DNA from: Labyrinthula sp. Ha
Taxonomy: Eukaryota > Sar > Bigyra > Labyrinthulida > Labyrinthulaceae
Assembly (NCBI GenBank): GCA_015227615.1
Contig: JAALGZ010000004.1
Location: 620,001 to 684,000, forward strand
Direction: 5' to 3'
Length of the DNA: 64,000 bases
Every line of letters starts with the position of its first letter. Within the stretch, counting starts at the first letter, position 1. The position numbers were made by a program, and so were the translations under genes. Positions 46,747 through 57,153 of this stretch are shown in pieces. The notes under the pieces are model-generated. The model did no database searches. It was not told where the DNA came from and saw only the letters and a list, made by a program, of their open reading frames with translations.

Positions 46747-47161
46747 CTTTTATTGGTAGTTAGATCCCCGCTGTAGGGTTAGGCCAGTAGGCCCAATTAA
46801 CTCCCTTAAAACCTAAACCTAAACCTTGGTAGCTCCTGGTTCTTAAACACCTTCTGAAACTCTATGAATGCACTTTAAGATTGGAGTATACATCTCAATA
46901 TTGTATTACTGCAAGTAGTTACGAATTCGCCAGTTCTGCAAATTCCACAAAAGAAAACTAAGAGAACTCTTGAATTCGGATATTAGCTTTAGGATTTACA
47001 GAACCTATCTTACCCTTTCATTGTTTGTATCTCTTGCTAGCACAGCGTGATTCACTTTTTTATTCAATATTGCTCCACGTTTCCCAAGTAACCAAGGTAC
47101 AAGAACTTGACCTTTACTTGAAAACAAAATTCTTCCATCTAATAGGAACTAATAAGAAAAG
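46747..47161. other. intergenic, with CCTAAA run
   Basis: 415 bases upstream of the SF3B6 gene. At 46807-46825 there is AAAACCTAAACCTAAACC, a short telomere-like (TTTAGG on the other strand) run. TAGGCCCA nearby resembles the TGGGCC/T words seen ahead of the LRR genes. No other element was seen. Confidence 0.4.
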
Positions 47162-47506
47162 ATGAAGCGAACCTATCCAAGAGTTGCACCAGAAGAGAAC
47201 AGGATTCTTTACGTTCGAAATCTTCCTTTTAAAATGTCAAGTGAGGAAATGTATGATCTGTTTGGCAAGTACGGTCCAGTTCGTCAAATTCGAGTTGGAA
47301 ATAAGAAAGAAACAAAAGGAACTGCATATGTTGTTTATTATGAGGCTTTGTCTGCGAAGGAAGCACAAGAGAAATTATCTGGTTTCAGTGTAAAAGGAAG
47401 ATATCTTGTAGTCATCTTCTACAACAAGGATAAATATAATCCTGAGTATAATGAAGACGCACTTCAAGAAAAACGAGACATTGAAAAACTCAATCGCGGA
47501 ATGTAA
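47162..47506 (+). CDS. SF3B6: splicing factor SF3b p14 (SF3B6)
   Basis: 114 residues, complete, close to the human protein (125). The RRM has RNP2 ILYVRNLP (15-22) and RNP1 KGTAYVVY (52-59), plus [20 protein letters not shown] (28-47), which is almost identical to the human sequence. p14 sits in the SF3b part of the U2 snRNP next to the branch-point adenosine; Tyr17 corresponds to the human Tyr that contacts it. The C-terminal tail is shorter than in human. Its role here is notable because the adjacent gene carries 30-31 nt introns, where branch point and splice sites are nearly on top of each other. It converges on the DUF2009 gene with 109 bases between stops. Confidence 0.95.
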   Translation: MKRTYPRVAPEENRILYVRNLPFKMSSEEMYDLFGKYGPVRQIRVGNKKETKGTAYVVYYEALSAKEAQEKLSGFSVKGRYLVVIFYNKDKYNPEYNEDALQEKRDIEKLNRGM

Positions 47507-47615
47507 TTTTTTTTCACATTTGTAAGCAAGATGAATACAAAAAGAAGTTATTTCCAATATATGCATCTAGACACCAACTACCTGTTACGGGCTAAGTACT
47601 AGACCTACCATCCTC

Positions 47616-49555
47616 TTACGTCTGAAAATCTCCATCAAACCCCATAAATCCACTCAACTTAAAAAAATTATAAAACTCCTTCTCCGGCAATCTTTGACAC
47701 CAATTCCATGCACTAAAACTCAATCAAACATAAAAAAAAAACCTTGTCAGTCTTCCATCAATGCAAGAACCAGCTTCAAAGAAATTATCACCGCCAGATC
47801 CTAAACTCTAAACTCTCAAAAAAATATATACCGTCAAATGCTTCTCTGAAGAACGATCTTAGAATAACTTTTTTCACATTCTGAATGGAACCATACTTTA
47901 TTTTGACAATTCTCATTAAACCTTGATCTTTTGCTACAAAGCTATCCAAGTTTTTCAAACAGAGCACGATAGGATTTAATATTCTTGGAACCTGATTATA
48001 CTTATCAATGAACATAAACGCATTAGGAACGTTCGAATCTCCAAGATGGATAACGCTTGAACCTACCCAACCTTGATCTGTGTGTCCAAGTTTCTGCTGA
48101 ACAGCATATAAAATACTTTTCATCGCTTTCAAAGTTCTAGGTGCTTGTTGCAGTCTGTTCATCCCTTGCCCAGTATTTCGCAATTTATACTGTAAATTCT
48201 CATCCAACAGATCTTGTTCAGCTAAATACCACAATCTAAAAATATCATGCAAAATTTCCCTCCATAAAGTCAAACTTTGTAGAACATACGAGTATTGACG
48301 AACATGCGAGTGACTCAATCTCGATGTAGAACAATCAGAAGCAACGCCCGAAATGGCCAAAGAGTATTCAGATTCGTCCGTTTCTTCAGAAAATAAATCT
48401 TTCAAAAGATATATCAAATACTCAACAGGCTCACAATTAAACTTGAGATAGTTCGCGTTGTCTCCAATAGATAAAATACACTGTTTAATATCTTCTGCAG
48501 AAATTCGATCGTTCTCAAACTGCTGGGAAATATACTTCAAAGCGTGTTCTTTAATCTTGAGCTCTTTCTCAACAAGTGCTCTTTTTTTTCCCTCTGCTGA
48601 AATCTCTCTAGTTGCTGTTGATATCCATTCACTTTTAAGAACTTCTTCAACTCCAGCTTCTTTTAACACAGAATACACGGTTTTTATTTTCCCAGCCTTC
48701 ACACCCGTTTCCTTTTCTTCCGGCTCAACAAGAGAAAACCCAAGACTATCTTGAACAGAAGCTGTTCGACTATCTTGAAGTAAGTACATCATTTTTCCAT
48801 AGGTTCCTCTCATTTTTTCAGGATTCATTATTTTATACCTTCTAGCAAGTTCAAAAATTGTTTTGAAGTCATCTACAAATTCTTCAAATCCTTCTTCACT
48901 TTCTTGTCCACTGCATACAAGAAAACTTGTTAAAATAGAAGAAATATTTTGAAGCTGAGCTATAAATTAAATCAAATACAAAAAAATACCTTTTACTCTT
49001 CTATTTGGATTTGAATAAACTTTTCCATCTACTATATCAGTGTACTCACTTACCTTGAACACAGATTGAACCATACCTAGATGTAAACGACTTACCAAAA
49101 AAAGTACGCAGATATTTTCTCTCATCAAAAGTTAAACGGACTGGAATGTATTTAGATCGTTCAGTATACCATTTTCCTATCTTCTCAGAGACTTCTGGAT
49201 CAAGTTTATGCTCAGACTTTCCAGAGTTTGAGAAAATTGGGCTCCGCGGAAAAATACTAAAACCAGTTGAATTGCTTTGTTTTTGCTTTGAGTCAAATAT
49301 TGCTTCAACCTGAGCATCAAGAAGAGATTTAATTTCTTCCATTGTCTGGAAGTTATCGTCTTTATGCTCGTCTGAAATCATTGCGCTTTCGAGCCCTTCT
49401 TGCTGTCTCTGTACTTTTTCAGCAATCTCCTAAGCTTGAACAAAGGAATAGGTATTCACCTTTGCTGCTAATTCATATTGCCTCTCCTCTTCAAGTTCTT
49501 TAGCTGTGAGGTCATGTTTTTCCTCAAGGGAAGCGCTAGATGTGGGTTCTGGCAT
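47616..49555 (-). CDS. DUF2009/UPF0652 family protein, six exons with 30-31 nt introns
   Basis: 595 residues after splicing. Exons (plus coordinates): 49460-49555, 49108-49429, 48990-49076, 47832-48959, 47743-47800, 47616-47712. Introns: 49430-49459 (30), 49077-49107 (31), 48960-48989 (30), 47801-47831 (31), 47713-47742 (30), all GT...TAG. The joins restore family sequence: LRMVQSVFKVSEYTD, RRVKAQLQNISSILTSF, and near the end DGRLTSAWNWCQRL and GFMGFDGDFQT. Core blocks: MNPEKMRGTYGKMMYLLQDS, LTLWREILHDIFRLWYLAEQ, RNTGQGMNRLQQAPRT, WVGSSVIHLGDSNVPNAFMF. The family is widespread in eukaryotes and its function is unknown. The N-terminus (about 1-50) is charged and helical. The start is the ATG at 49555. 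Without splicing the gene would appear as two broken frames. Confidence 0.9.
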
Positions 49556-52267
49556 TTTTCACGCGATTCGTGTTTTTTCGTGATCAAAGTTTTTCCCAAT
49601 ATGTCCAAATTAGTCATTTTGTCAGCTTTTTAGAAAAAATTTTGGGCAAGAAATCAAAATCGAATCTTGAACGAAACTATTTGAATATTAGGAATATTCT
49701 GCTGCAAAACTTTTACGGGTTCCCAAAAAATGTCTGGAAAAAGGAAGAAATGCAAAGGAAAATTTTTTGTACAGTACTTCTCTTCTCCATAGGGAATACA
49801 CCAGTTACCACCAAACCTGGCTCGTGACAATGTTCGGACAAGTGCTCGAAACCTTGTTACTCGATGTTGTAAAGATGTTGAATCTACAATATTTTTTTTC
49901 TCATGCCTGTGCCTAGTGCTTACCTACCTTTTATATTAAAACTCTAGTGTAATATTACAGAGTTATGTCCCATTATTGGACTTGACTATGTATATTTTCC
50001 TCTTAATATGGAGAAGGTCAGCTACTTAAGAAACTAGTGTGCAGCTCATATTCTTATTTAATTCAACAATCATTCTAAACTGTTAATAATTTTAAATATT
50101 TTAACTGTAAGTTTTCATTTTATCATCAGGTTTTTTGTTTATCCTTTGGGTTACAGAAACCCCGTGATCCACCAGACTCTTAAATACTAAAAAGCAGAGT
50201 ACTATACAATACCAGAATTAGAAACTTGTATATGCTTTTTCAAAAATCCTATATCATAAGTAATATAGTTGCTTCTTCTAATAAAGTAGTTCTCAATCAC
50301 TTCAAAGAAGTATCACCTACATATAAGCTAGAACCGGCTGTAGCCAACACGCACACAGGAGCAAGAATGCTGTAACTACAGGGTAGCAGTGAATCACAAA
50401 TATGCCAGCTCTTGCAAAAATGAATTCAGTAAAGCTCACCTATCCTTTAGATTTTAAGCTTTAATAAACCTTTTATGACATCCGAATTTCATGCTTATGC
50501 AGTTTTAAAATGTTATTGCACTCCTTCCTAGCATTATCCTATTTGTTTTGTTCTGGTGCGAGTATATTAAATTCATCTAGGCATTTTCTAATAGGATGCT
50601 ATAGCACTATTTAATTACACGATAAGAAAATATTATTAGTATTATCTAGTGGTAGATAAAACCGACTTATAAAAAAATGGAGTCACTGCCTTAATCCAAA
50701 AAAAATACCTAAGCCCAACACTCATTGCAGGCTGAGACTGCTATTTACAGATAATGGATGTGACTAAACATAATTGTACAAAGCGGGCTACAATAATACA
50801 TCCAGGTATAGTGCACTAAAGACCCGGGCAATGAATAAACTAGAATTATTACCTGGGGCAGGAAGTGGCATTTGGCTAAATGGCTGGCGACCTTCCAGTT
50901 TTATACGAGTGTGTTTGGCTCGACGTTACTCCAAAAAATACATTTACATTCGGAACAGGGAAATTAAAAATTTGAATACCAAAATGATACACAAGTATTG
51001 AGAGCTAAAATCAAAATATTATCTTAATAGTTGAATATATAAGATTGTTGATAAAGTTCATTTCTTTTTAATAGAACCACAGTTATCTTTTTCTACAATG
51101 CAATTATATTAGCTTAGGAATAAACAAACTTGGATGTCTTAGAAGCTACATACCGCATTCGCTTTGTACCTTCCATCACAATATATTTTGTAATATCCAG
51201 ATACGTTACCAAACAAGGATGATCACCTTTGGGTGGTTGAATAAAGCTATATGGCGTGAATATTTTATTGGTAACGGTCTTCGATCATTTTTCTAAATTG
51301 AAGCAGCAAAACAAATAATAATGGTTGCGGTTTGTTTATGTTACAAGAAATATTTTTCGGTATATATAGCATTTTATGTCCAACTTAATTCTTTAATGAT
51401 ATATATATTCTCGTGCTTCTCTGGCAAAATGAATATACGTGTTAAAAAATATCAGTAAATATTTTAAGGTATTTTTCAGATATTAATTATGAGCTTTCTA
51501 TGCAATAAGCTAAAATTACCTCTATAAGGTAAATTTACAACCGCAAGGCTTCAAGACACCGAAGGTTTAAAATGCTCTTGGGGCAGCTATTTAATCTCCA
51601 TGGTTGCACCTTCACATTGATATCTCTATAGATTGAAAATAGAATACATTTATGGTGCAAAACAATAATTCTTACCTAGTATCATTAAAACTCTCTTCAA
51701 ATATGGTTGCATGTATATTTATTAGCAACTCAATCATTCATAATAGAGTGGTTAATCTGGTAGATTCTTTGCTTTGAAGAACTTATATGTTTTGCAGAAA
51801 TTGGTATAATACTAAGAAAGAGAGTTTTATTTTTTATTATGTAACAGAGTTGTTCCAAAATATTATTTGGCGCAATGCACGGAAATGTTCAAATACTGGT
51901 TGTACTGATACATGAAGAATTATCTAACTATTGAAAGAACAACCAGACTATTCCCAAATATTAGATAAGTCAACTAACATTGGTTAAATTGAGTCATATG
52001 AGAGAGTTTGACTTTACCCAAACCGAAAAGGTTTTCTAGTACTTAGAAGATATCAAAAAAGAGATCATATGGTACCGGTGTTTTTTCATGGACTAGTTTC
52101 TTAGCGGAAGACAAGTTACTAATTCAACTTCTCAAGGACGAACTTCAAGACAGATATTGTCTGTGCTATCTCATTACTTATATATGTTATCTAGTTTCCA
52201 ATAATAAAACCTTGTAAACGTATCAAAATCCAGTGATTCTTTTTAATACAAATGTAATCGTTTAAGT
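49556..52267. other. gene desert
   Basis: About 2.7 kb without a convincing gene. The left end is the promoter of the DUF2009 gene. A plus-strand frame from 49540 (95 codons) overlaps that gene's first exon and has no domain. The right end could hold an upstream exon of the next gene, but I could not identify one. Confidence 0.5.
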
Positions 52268-53006
52268 ATGTCGACAATAAATACTCGAGAAATCAAAGGA
52301 GGGATTTATCCTATGGGTTATGGAGAAAAAGATAACATAACCATAGATGAATGTTTCCATGGGCTAGGATACCTGGGTAATTTAGCTTACCCCGGATGAT
52401 TGATTAGGGAATAAATGTTTGTGGGTGGTAACAAAGGAAGAAGAACTGAGAAAACAGGGAAAGATTGGGATTGTGGACTACGTTAGTAGTGAAGAGTACT
52501 GGAATCGTTACTTCAGAGGAAGATCAATAGCAAGTACATGGTGCTTGTCGTGTTGTGATGCTACAAACATCGACATCTCATTCATTAGATCGTGGCAAGC
52601 CTTGTGTGAAGACAGGGTAAACGATGGCATCATTGATGAGATTTCCTTGGACCAATTCTTTGATGAAAATCAATTCTACTTCATGAACAGAGACTATGAC
52701 GGATATATTCTCAAGGTCAATTGTTCATTAGAAAAAAACTCAGAAAAAGATCAAAATACTCTCATTGGATATAATTTAACCCTGCACGTCCTTAAACAAA
52801 AGAACCTTGCATCTTACTGGAGGAGTGTAACATCATGTGAGGCAACAGGGGTTTACCATGACTATAAAGATACTCAATTTGGAACACTCTATGATATTTA
52901 TGATAGTATTGAAATAATAAACTTGGAAGTAAGCTCTGCCACAATGATGTCTATTATTGTTCCTATGATTGGATTCTTATTAATGACGTTACTAAGAGGT
53001 TATTAG
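52268..53006 (+). CDS. single-pass membrane protein, possible PIG-X/Pbn1-like partner of PIG-M
   Basis: Two exons, 52268-52376 and 52408-53006, joined by a 31-nt GT...TAG intron (52377-52407); 235 residues. The join gives LGYLGNKCLWVV without a stop, and the intron's size and ends match those of the DUF2009 gene. The protein has a soluble body with several Cys and one C-terminal membrane helix (MMSIIVPMIGFLLMTLL). It is not clearly recognised. PIG-X, the ER partner that stabilises PIG-M, has this topology, and weak similarities exist: GIYPMGY...NIT against GLYVDPYEL...NIT, and IYDSIEIINLEV before the helix against VYKNVILQVPVG (human sequence recalled from memory). The next gene, 48 bases on and on the same strand, is PIG-M. 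No signal peptide is seen, so an upstream exon may be missing. Existence of the gene is likely; PIG-X identity is a hypothesis. Confidence 0.6.
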
Positions 53007-53054
53007 CATATGAAATTTAGCCCAAAATAATATCCAATTGAAACAAGAAGTGGA

Positions 53055-54209
53055 ATGAAAAGCAAAGCAGTTGGATTTGGAATCTTTTTTCGAATAATTC
53101 TTATCCTCTATGGAAAATATCAAGACACAAACTTTGTAATCAAGTATACAGATATAGATTATTTCGTTGTTACTGATGCATCATCATATGTTGTTCAAGG
53201 TGAGAGCCCATTCCTAAGAGATACATACAGATACACTCCTCTCCTCTCTTGGATGTTCATGCCAAACATACTAGTGAACGTTGCTTTTGGAAAATTTGTT
53301 CTTCTGTTGTTTGATATTCTTTGTTATTTTATGTTGGAAAAGATTCAGCCTCGATCTGCTAATAAGTACCTTTGGCTTTGGAACCCTTTTGTAATAAACA
53401 TGTCTACAAGAGGAAGCTTTGAAACAATCATCTGCTCACTAGTGCTACTTACAGTTTATCTTTATAAGAATGGATATATATATACTGCAGCTTTTGTACT
53501 TGGAATCAGTGTTCATTTCAAACTTTATCCTATACTTTTGGTTCCTACTTTAGTTCTGAGAACTATTACACAAGAAAACACGAACATTCTTTCTCTAAAG
53601 TTCAAAGATATTGAAAAGGCAGTGTTAGAGAATATTGGTAAAGTTTTTCTCTGTGGTTTTATGTTTCTTTTTTCTTTTTCTATTTTAACCTATGGCTGCT
53701 TTATTCTCTATGGAGAAACTTTTCTGGAAGAAGCTTATTTCTATCATCTTCTGAGAAAAGATCATCGACACAACTTCTCTGTTTATTTTTATCCTATTTA
53801 TTTGAACTACTTTAAAGAATCCTATGCTGCATTTTTACCGCAATTTTTTGTTCAACTTGGTTGTATTTTTTCTTTTCATCACAAACTTGAGTTTTGTATT
53901 TTCCTGCAGATTTTTTCTTTTGTTACATATAATAAAGTTATTACATCACAATATTTTCTATGGTATTTAAGTTTATTGCCTTTAATATATACAAACATAT
54001 TTTCAACCTATAAGGAAGCAGTCAAAGTTGGTTTATTATGGTTTTCCCCTCAACTCTTATGGTTATTGTGGGCTTACAGACTAGAATTTCTTGGAGAAAA
54101 CAGATATTTTGAAGTATGGATCTCTTCAGTTCTTATATTCTTGATCAATAACTATTTGATATATTTTTTTGGAGTTAAAGTTTTGAAAGAGAAACCAAAA
54201 GTCGAATGA
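53055..54209 (+). CDS. PIGM: GPI mannosyltransferase 1 (PIG-M), ER
   Basis: 384 residues, complete, polytopic. It adds the first mannose (alpha-1,4, from dolichol-phosphate-mannose) to the GPI precursor on the lumenal side of the ER. The family signature is clear: KYTDIDYFVVTDA with the catalytic DxD at D33/D35, RYTPLLSWMFMPN, FGKFVLLLFDI, LWNPFVINMSTRG, VHFKLYPI, AYFYHLLRKDHRHNFSVYFY, and NKVITSQYFLWYLSLLPL. About ten hydrophobic segments, as in other members. No intron is needed. The start ATG at 53055 lies 48 bases after the stop of the preceding same-strand gene, so the two may share regulation or a transcript. The presence of PIG-M implies that this organism makes GPI anchors. Confidence 0.96.
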   Translation: MKSKAVGFGIFFRIILILYGKYQDTNFVIKYTDIDYFVVTDASSYVVQGESPFLRDTYRYTPLLSWMFMPNILVNVAFGKFVLLLFDILCYFMLEKIQPRSANKYLWLWNPFVINMSTRGSFETIICSLVLLTVYLYKNGYIYTAAFVLGISVHFKLYPILLVPTLVLRTITQENTNILSLKFKDIEKAVLENIGKVFLCGFMFLFSFSILTYGCFILYGETFLEEAYFYHLLRKDHRHNFSVYFYPIYLNYFKESYAAFLPQFFVQLGCIFSFHHKLEFCIFLQIFSFVTYNKVITSQYFLWYLSLLPLIYTNIFSTYKEAVKVGLLWFSPQLLWLLWAYRLEFLGENRYFEVWISSVLIFLINNYLIYFFGVKVLKEKPKVE

Positions 54210-55218
54210 ACTCAAGGTAAATAATTTTCTTTGCATTGCAAGCTATACATAGAATAAGGAATTTCTTTGTTCGTATGAGTTTTGCTATATTCCCAGGGTA
54301 GTAAATAGATACTAGCGAGCTATTTGCTCGATGGGACCTTGGGGTCCGGATCAAACTGCACTCAACTGCTCCCTTTCTTTATATTACCAGATTCTTAAGA
54401 TCTGAATCTGGGAAAACAAGAAGCAAAGTTATTTTTTAGGGTTGTGGTTTTGTGAATTTATTGGAATCTACTCCTGTGAAACTAATTGAATAACAGTTTC
54501 GATTGATTAGCGGGCAGCTCAGAAAGAATATTGATTAAACATTTTTAGAAGCCTTTATTAAATCTTAGTATCATATCTATGAAAGTGTCATAAGTGTGCT
54601 AAAGCGAGGCAGTTGCCAGACATCACGGGACCAGTTTTAGTGTTCCTTCATATTCTACTTCAAAGAATGTTTTTTATTAAAAGCTAAGAATATTAAATTG
54701 TATTTTACCTCTTAGAATCTGAAATTGCGTAATTTGCGAAGAATGACAGAACTTTAGCTGCAATGAAATATCTTAAACAGAGATAGAAACCTTCGCTGCG
54801 TTAACTTTCATTACATTATTCCTCTCAACTTTTCCTTGGTTTCTTCACATTTATCGAAATATTCACTTCTTCGACCAAGAAGCTTTATTATTTGATTCTT
54901 GCAGTCTTCTTATGTCGACGAACTTTTCTTGTTTTTCTAATTTTTTTTTGCGCGAACCTATTCCAACGTTAAACGGACAAGTGGTGGAACATTTTCATAA
55001 AACATTTTTTTTTAATTACAATTAAAATGAAATTTAACCGTTGAGTGCTTCCTGAAGAATATTCAACAAAGAATAAATTCTGACTGTATCGAAAATTTTA
55101 TTAAATTCGCAATAGATGTTCCCGTTAGAGAAAATAAAGAGAAGTTCTCAGCAGTTGGAATGCTGTTCTCAGTTTCAAACACAATAAAAATATACGTAAC
55201 AGTCAAGCCAAAACCAAT
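54210..55218. other. intergenic, no gene seen
   Basis: About 1 kb between two plus-strand genes. The right part holds the promoter of the next gene; AACGG words occur at about 54970 and, inverted, at about 55037. Nothing else was recognised. Confidence 0.5.
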
Positions 55219-57153
55219 ATGAACAAACAAATGAATTATTATTATACAGCTGCTGTAGCTGTTGTTATATCCTTGACGGTATTTACCCTTGGAGTTGTTC
55301 AAGCTGTGTCCGAGGATTTAGTGGTAGCAAAGTTAGCAACTAATGATTTAGGAGTTGCATCATATGAATATGAAGAAGTAAAGGAAGAAATAGTTATTGC
55401 TACACTTGGAGTTTTTACAACAACTTATGACCCAGTTGATTTAAGTCAAGCACAGTTAGAAGGAAGTGGTTTACCTGCTGAGAAGAAACAAGGAGATACG
55501 ATTGGATTCCCACTCTTATTTCCTGCTCACTCTAATCTAGTTGCTGATGTTCTTCCTCTATCAACTGAAAGCCTATCTGGTCTTGGAGACTTAGCATCTA
55601 CCGCTTCTGCACTTCTTGGACCAGCGTTAGAATCAGTTAATGTACTAGAGTTTGACTCATGCAGTCAGTACATAGAAGATGCGGATGAAGCCGTGACAGA
55701 AGTATTCTCGCAGGTGCAATCCTTCTTGCCTGCTCTTCCTCAGCTACTCTATGGACCTTTAGCAGAAACCAATCTCGTGGAAGTTCTTACTGATGTTAGC
55801 ACTAGAATAATAACCCCGGAAACAGCGCCAGTTGGAACCCTTTTATTTGCATTTATTGGAGATGCTGCTTTTGAAGCTGCAGGGGATGGTCTCTGTACAC
55901 CTTCTCTGAGTACTTTTTCAAATCTTAATGATACTGAGAAGTTAGAAGAGGTGCTAACTAATTCTGAATACACTTGCCTAATCTCTGGATTTAACACGTT
56001 TCCTCAGCTTTCTTTTGTTCAAGCGGTGTACTCTGCACTTCCGGCTGGATGTGGAGATGAAGCTCTTACGGTTCAAGAATGTTTATTCGGTAAATTTAGC
56101 GGTGCTTTGGAGGTTGTTGATGGCGAACAATTTAGCGACGCCCCTACTTTTCAGGAAGAGGATATTTGTTCATTGGTTACAAGTTGTAACTCCAGGGCTA
56201 CATATCTTGCATTCATAGGATCAATTATTTCGCGATCAGGAGTTGAAGATCTCTCTGCATATGGTGAAGGATTAAGCTTGCTTGGTACTCTATACTTTAC
56301 CTTAATTAGCTTTACTGGGGGACTCGTAGAAGAGTCTGTGATCTTGTCCCTATTATCTGGTTCGCTGAGTCAGTCTCTTCCAGAAAATATTGGGGACAAT
56401 TACCTTCCGTGTAACATTGTTAGCACCATAACTGGTAGAACTCATGATCCAGCTTGCAACTATGTAGAATTTCTTGACTATTCTGCAAATTTAGCAAGGA
56501 GTGCTGGTAATCCCACAGCAGAGTTGCTTAGTCAATTAGAAGAACTTTATACTGCCTGTTTCTTTGCTGACCTCTCTATGTCAGAGTGTCCACAATTATT
56601 CTCTGCTTTGTTTCTGAATGGAGCTTTTCAGAATGTATTGACTGTAGAACAGTTGATACTTAGAGCAAGGTTGCAAGGTGTAGATGTAGTTTATCCACAG
56701 TTAGAGGAAGCTTGCAGAGACGATGAGACCGATAAAGAAATATTAGAGACTGCACAAGTTATATTTATACTTGGTCTTGTTTTTTATGGAGCTTCTTTAT
56801 TGTTGGAGGCTCTTGGGTTTCTACAAATAGTTCCAGTGGAACTATTTTTATTTGTTGCTGGGGTTCTCGTTTTTTTTGGTGGTTTGTTGAATTTTGTAGC
56901 TCTACTAGTAGCAAGAACTGCCCCAATTTATTCTGCAGTTGGTGAAGATGACGAGATAGAGGTTAATGATATATTTTATGTGAGTGGATCCATCCCTTCT
57001 ATTGCCCTTGCATGCTTTCTGCTCTCGATTCTGGCAAGTTTTATCTACTTTCTTTCAGTTTATTTCTTGTATAGAGAAAAATCAGTAGAAACTTCGGAAG
57101 AGGAAAAAGACGGGGATAAAGAAATAATAGTGGAAGCTAAGGCCGAGATTTAG
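55219..57153 (+). CDS. four-TM membrane protein with a large outer domain
   Basis: 644 residues, not recognised. An N-terminal hydrophobic segment (about 9-30) is a signal anchor or signal peptide. A domain of about 480 residues follows, with many Ser, Leu and acidic residues and about 20 Cys. Three membrane helices lie near the end (about 512-534, 540-565, 591-617), then an acidic cytosolic tail (ETSEEEKDGDKEI). The order TM1, large loop, TM2-TM3, short loop, TM4 resembles claudin/SUR7-type proteins, but the first loop is far larger and I see no family motif, so this is topology only. If the first segment is cleaved, it is a three-TM protein. It is long, continuous and clearly coding. Surface location is inferred from the Cys content and topology. 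Confidence 0.8.
   Translation: MNKQMNYYYTAAVAVVISLTVFTLGVVQAVSEDLVVAKLATNDLGVASYEYEEVKEEIVIATLGVFTTTYDPVDLSQAQLEGSGLPAEKKQGDTIGFPLLFPAHSNLVADVLPLSTESLSGLGDLASTASALLGPALESVNVLEFDSCSQYIEDADEAVTEVFSQVQSFLPALPQLLYGPLAETNLVEVLTDVSTRIITPETAPVGTLLFAFIGDAAFEAAGDGLCTPSLSTFSNLNDTEKLEEVLTNSEYTCLISGFNTFPQLSFVQAVYSALPAGCGDEALTVQECLFGKFSGALEVVDGEQFSDAPTFQEEDICSLVTSCNSRATYLAFIGSIISRSGVEDLSAYGEGLSLLGTLYFTLISFTGGLVEESVILSLLSGSLSQSLPENIGDNYLPCNIVSTITGRTHDPACNYVEFLDYSANLARSAGNPTAELLSQLEELYTACFFADLSMSECPQLFSALFLNGAFQNVLTVEQLILRARLQGVDVVYPQLEEACRDDETDKEILETAQVIFILGLVFYGASLLLEALGFLQIVPVELFLFVAGVLVFFGGLLNFVALLVARTAPIYSAVGEDDEIEVNDIFYVSGSIPSIALACFLLSILASFIYFLSVYFLYREKSVETSEEEKDGDKEIIVEAKAEI

Noticed and set aside
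49077-49095. A 19-nt intron (GT...TAG) as an alternative to the 31-nt intron at 49077-49107
   Set aside because: It keeps the frame but leaves four extra residues before VSEYTD that the DUF2009 family lacks; the 31-nt version matches the family spacing.
49540-49827. 95-codon plus-strand frame from ATG 49540
   Set aside because: Overlaps the first exon of the DUF2009 gene on the other strand and has no domain.
52428-52457. A possible in-frame 30-nt intron in the PIG-X-like gene
   Set aside because: It ends CAG, not TAG like the other six, has no in-frame stop and is purine-rich; coding is more likely.
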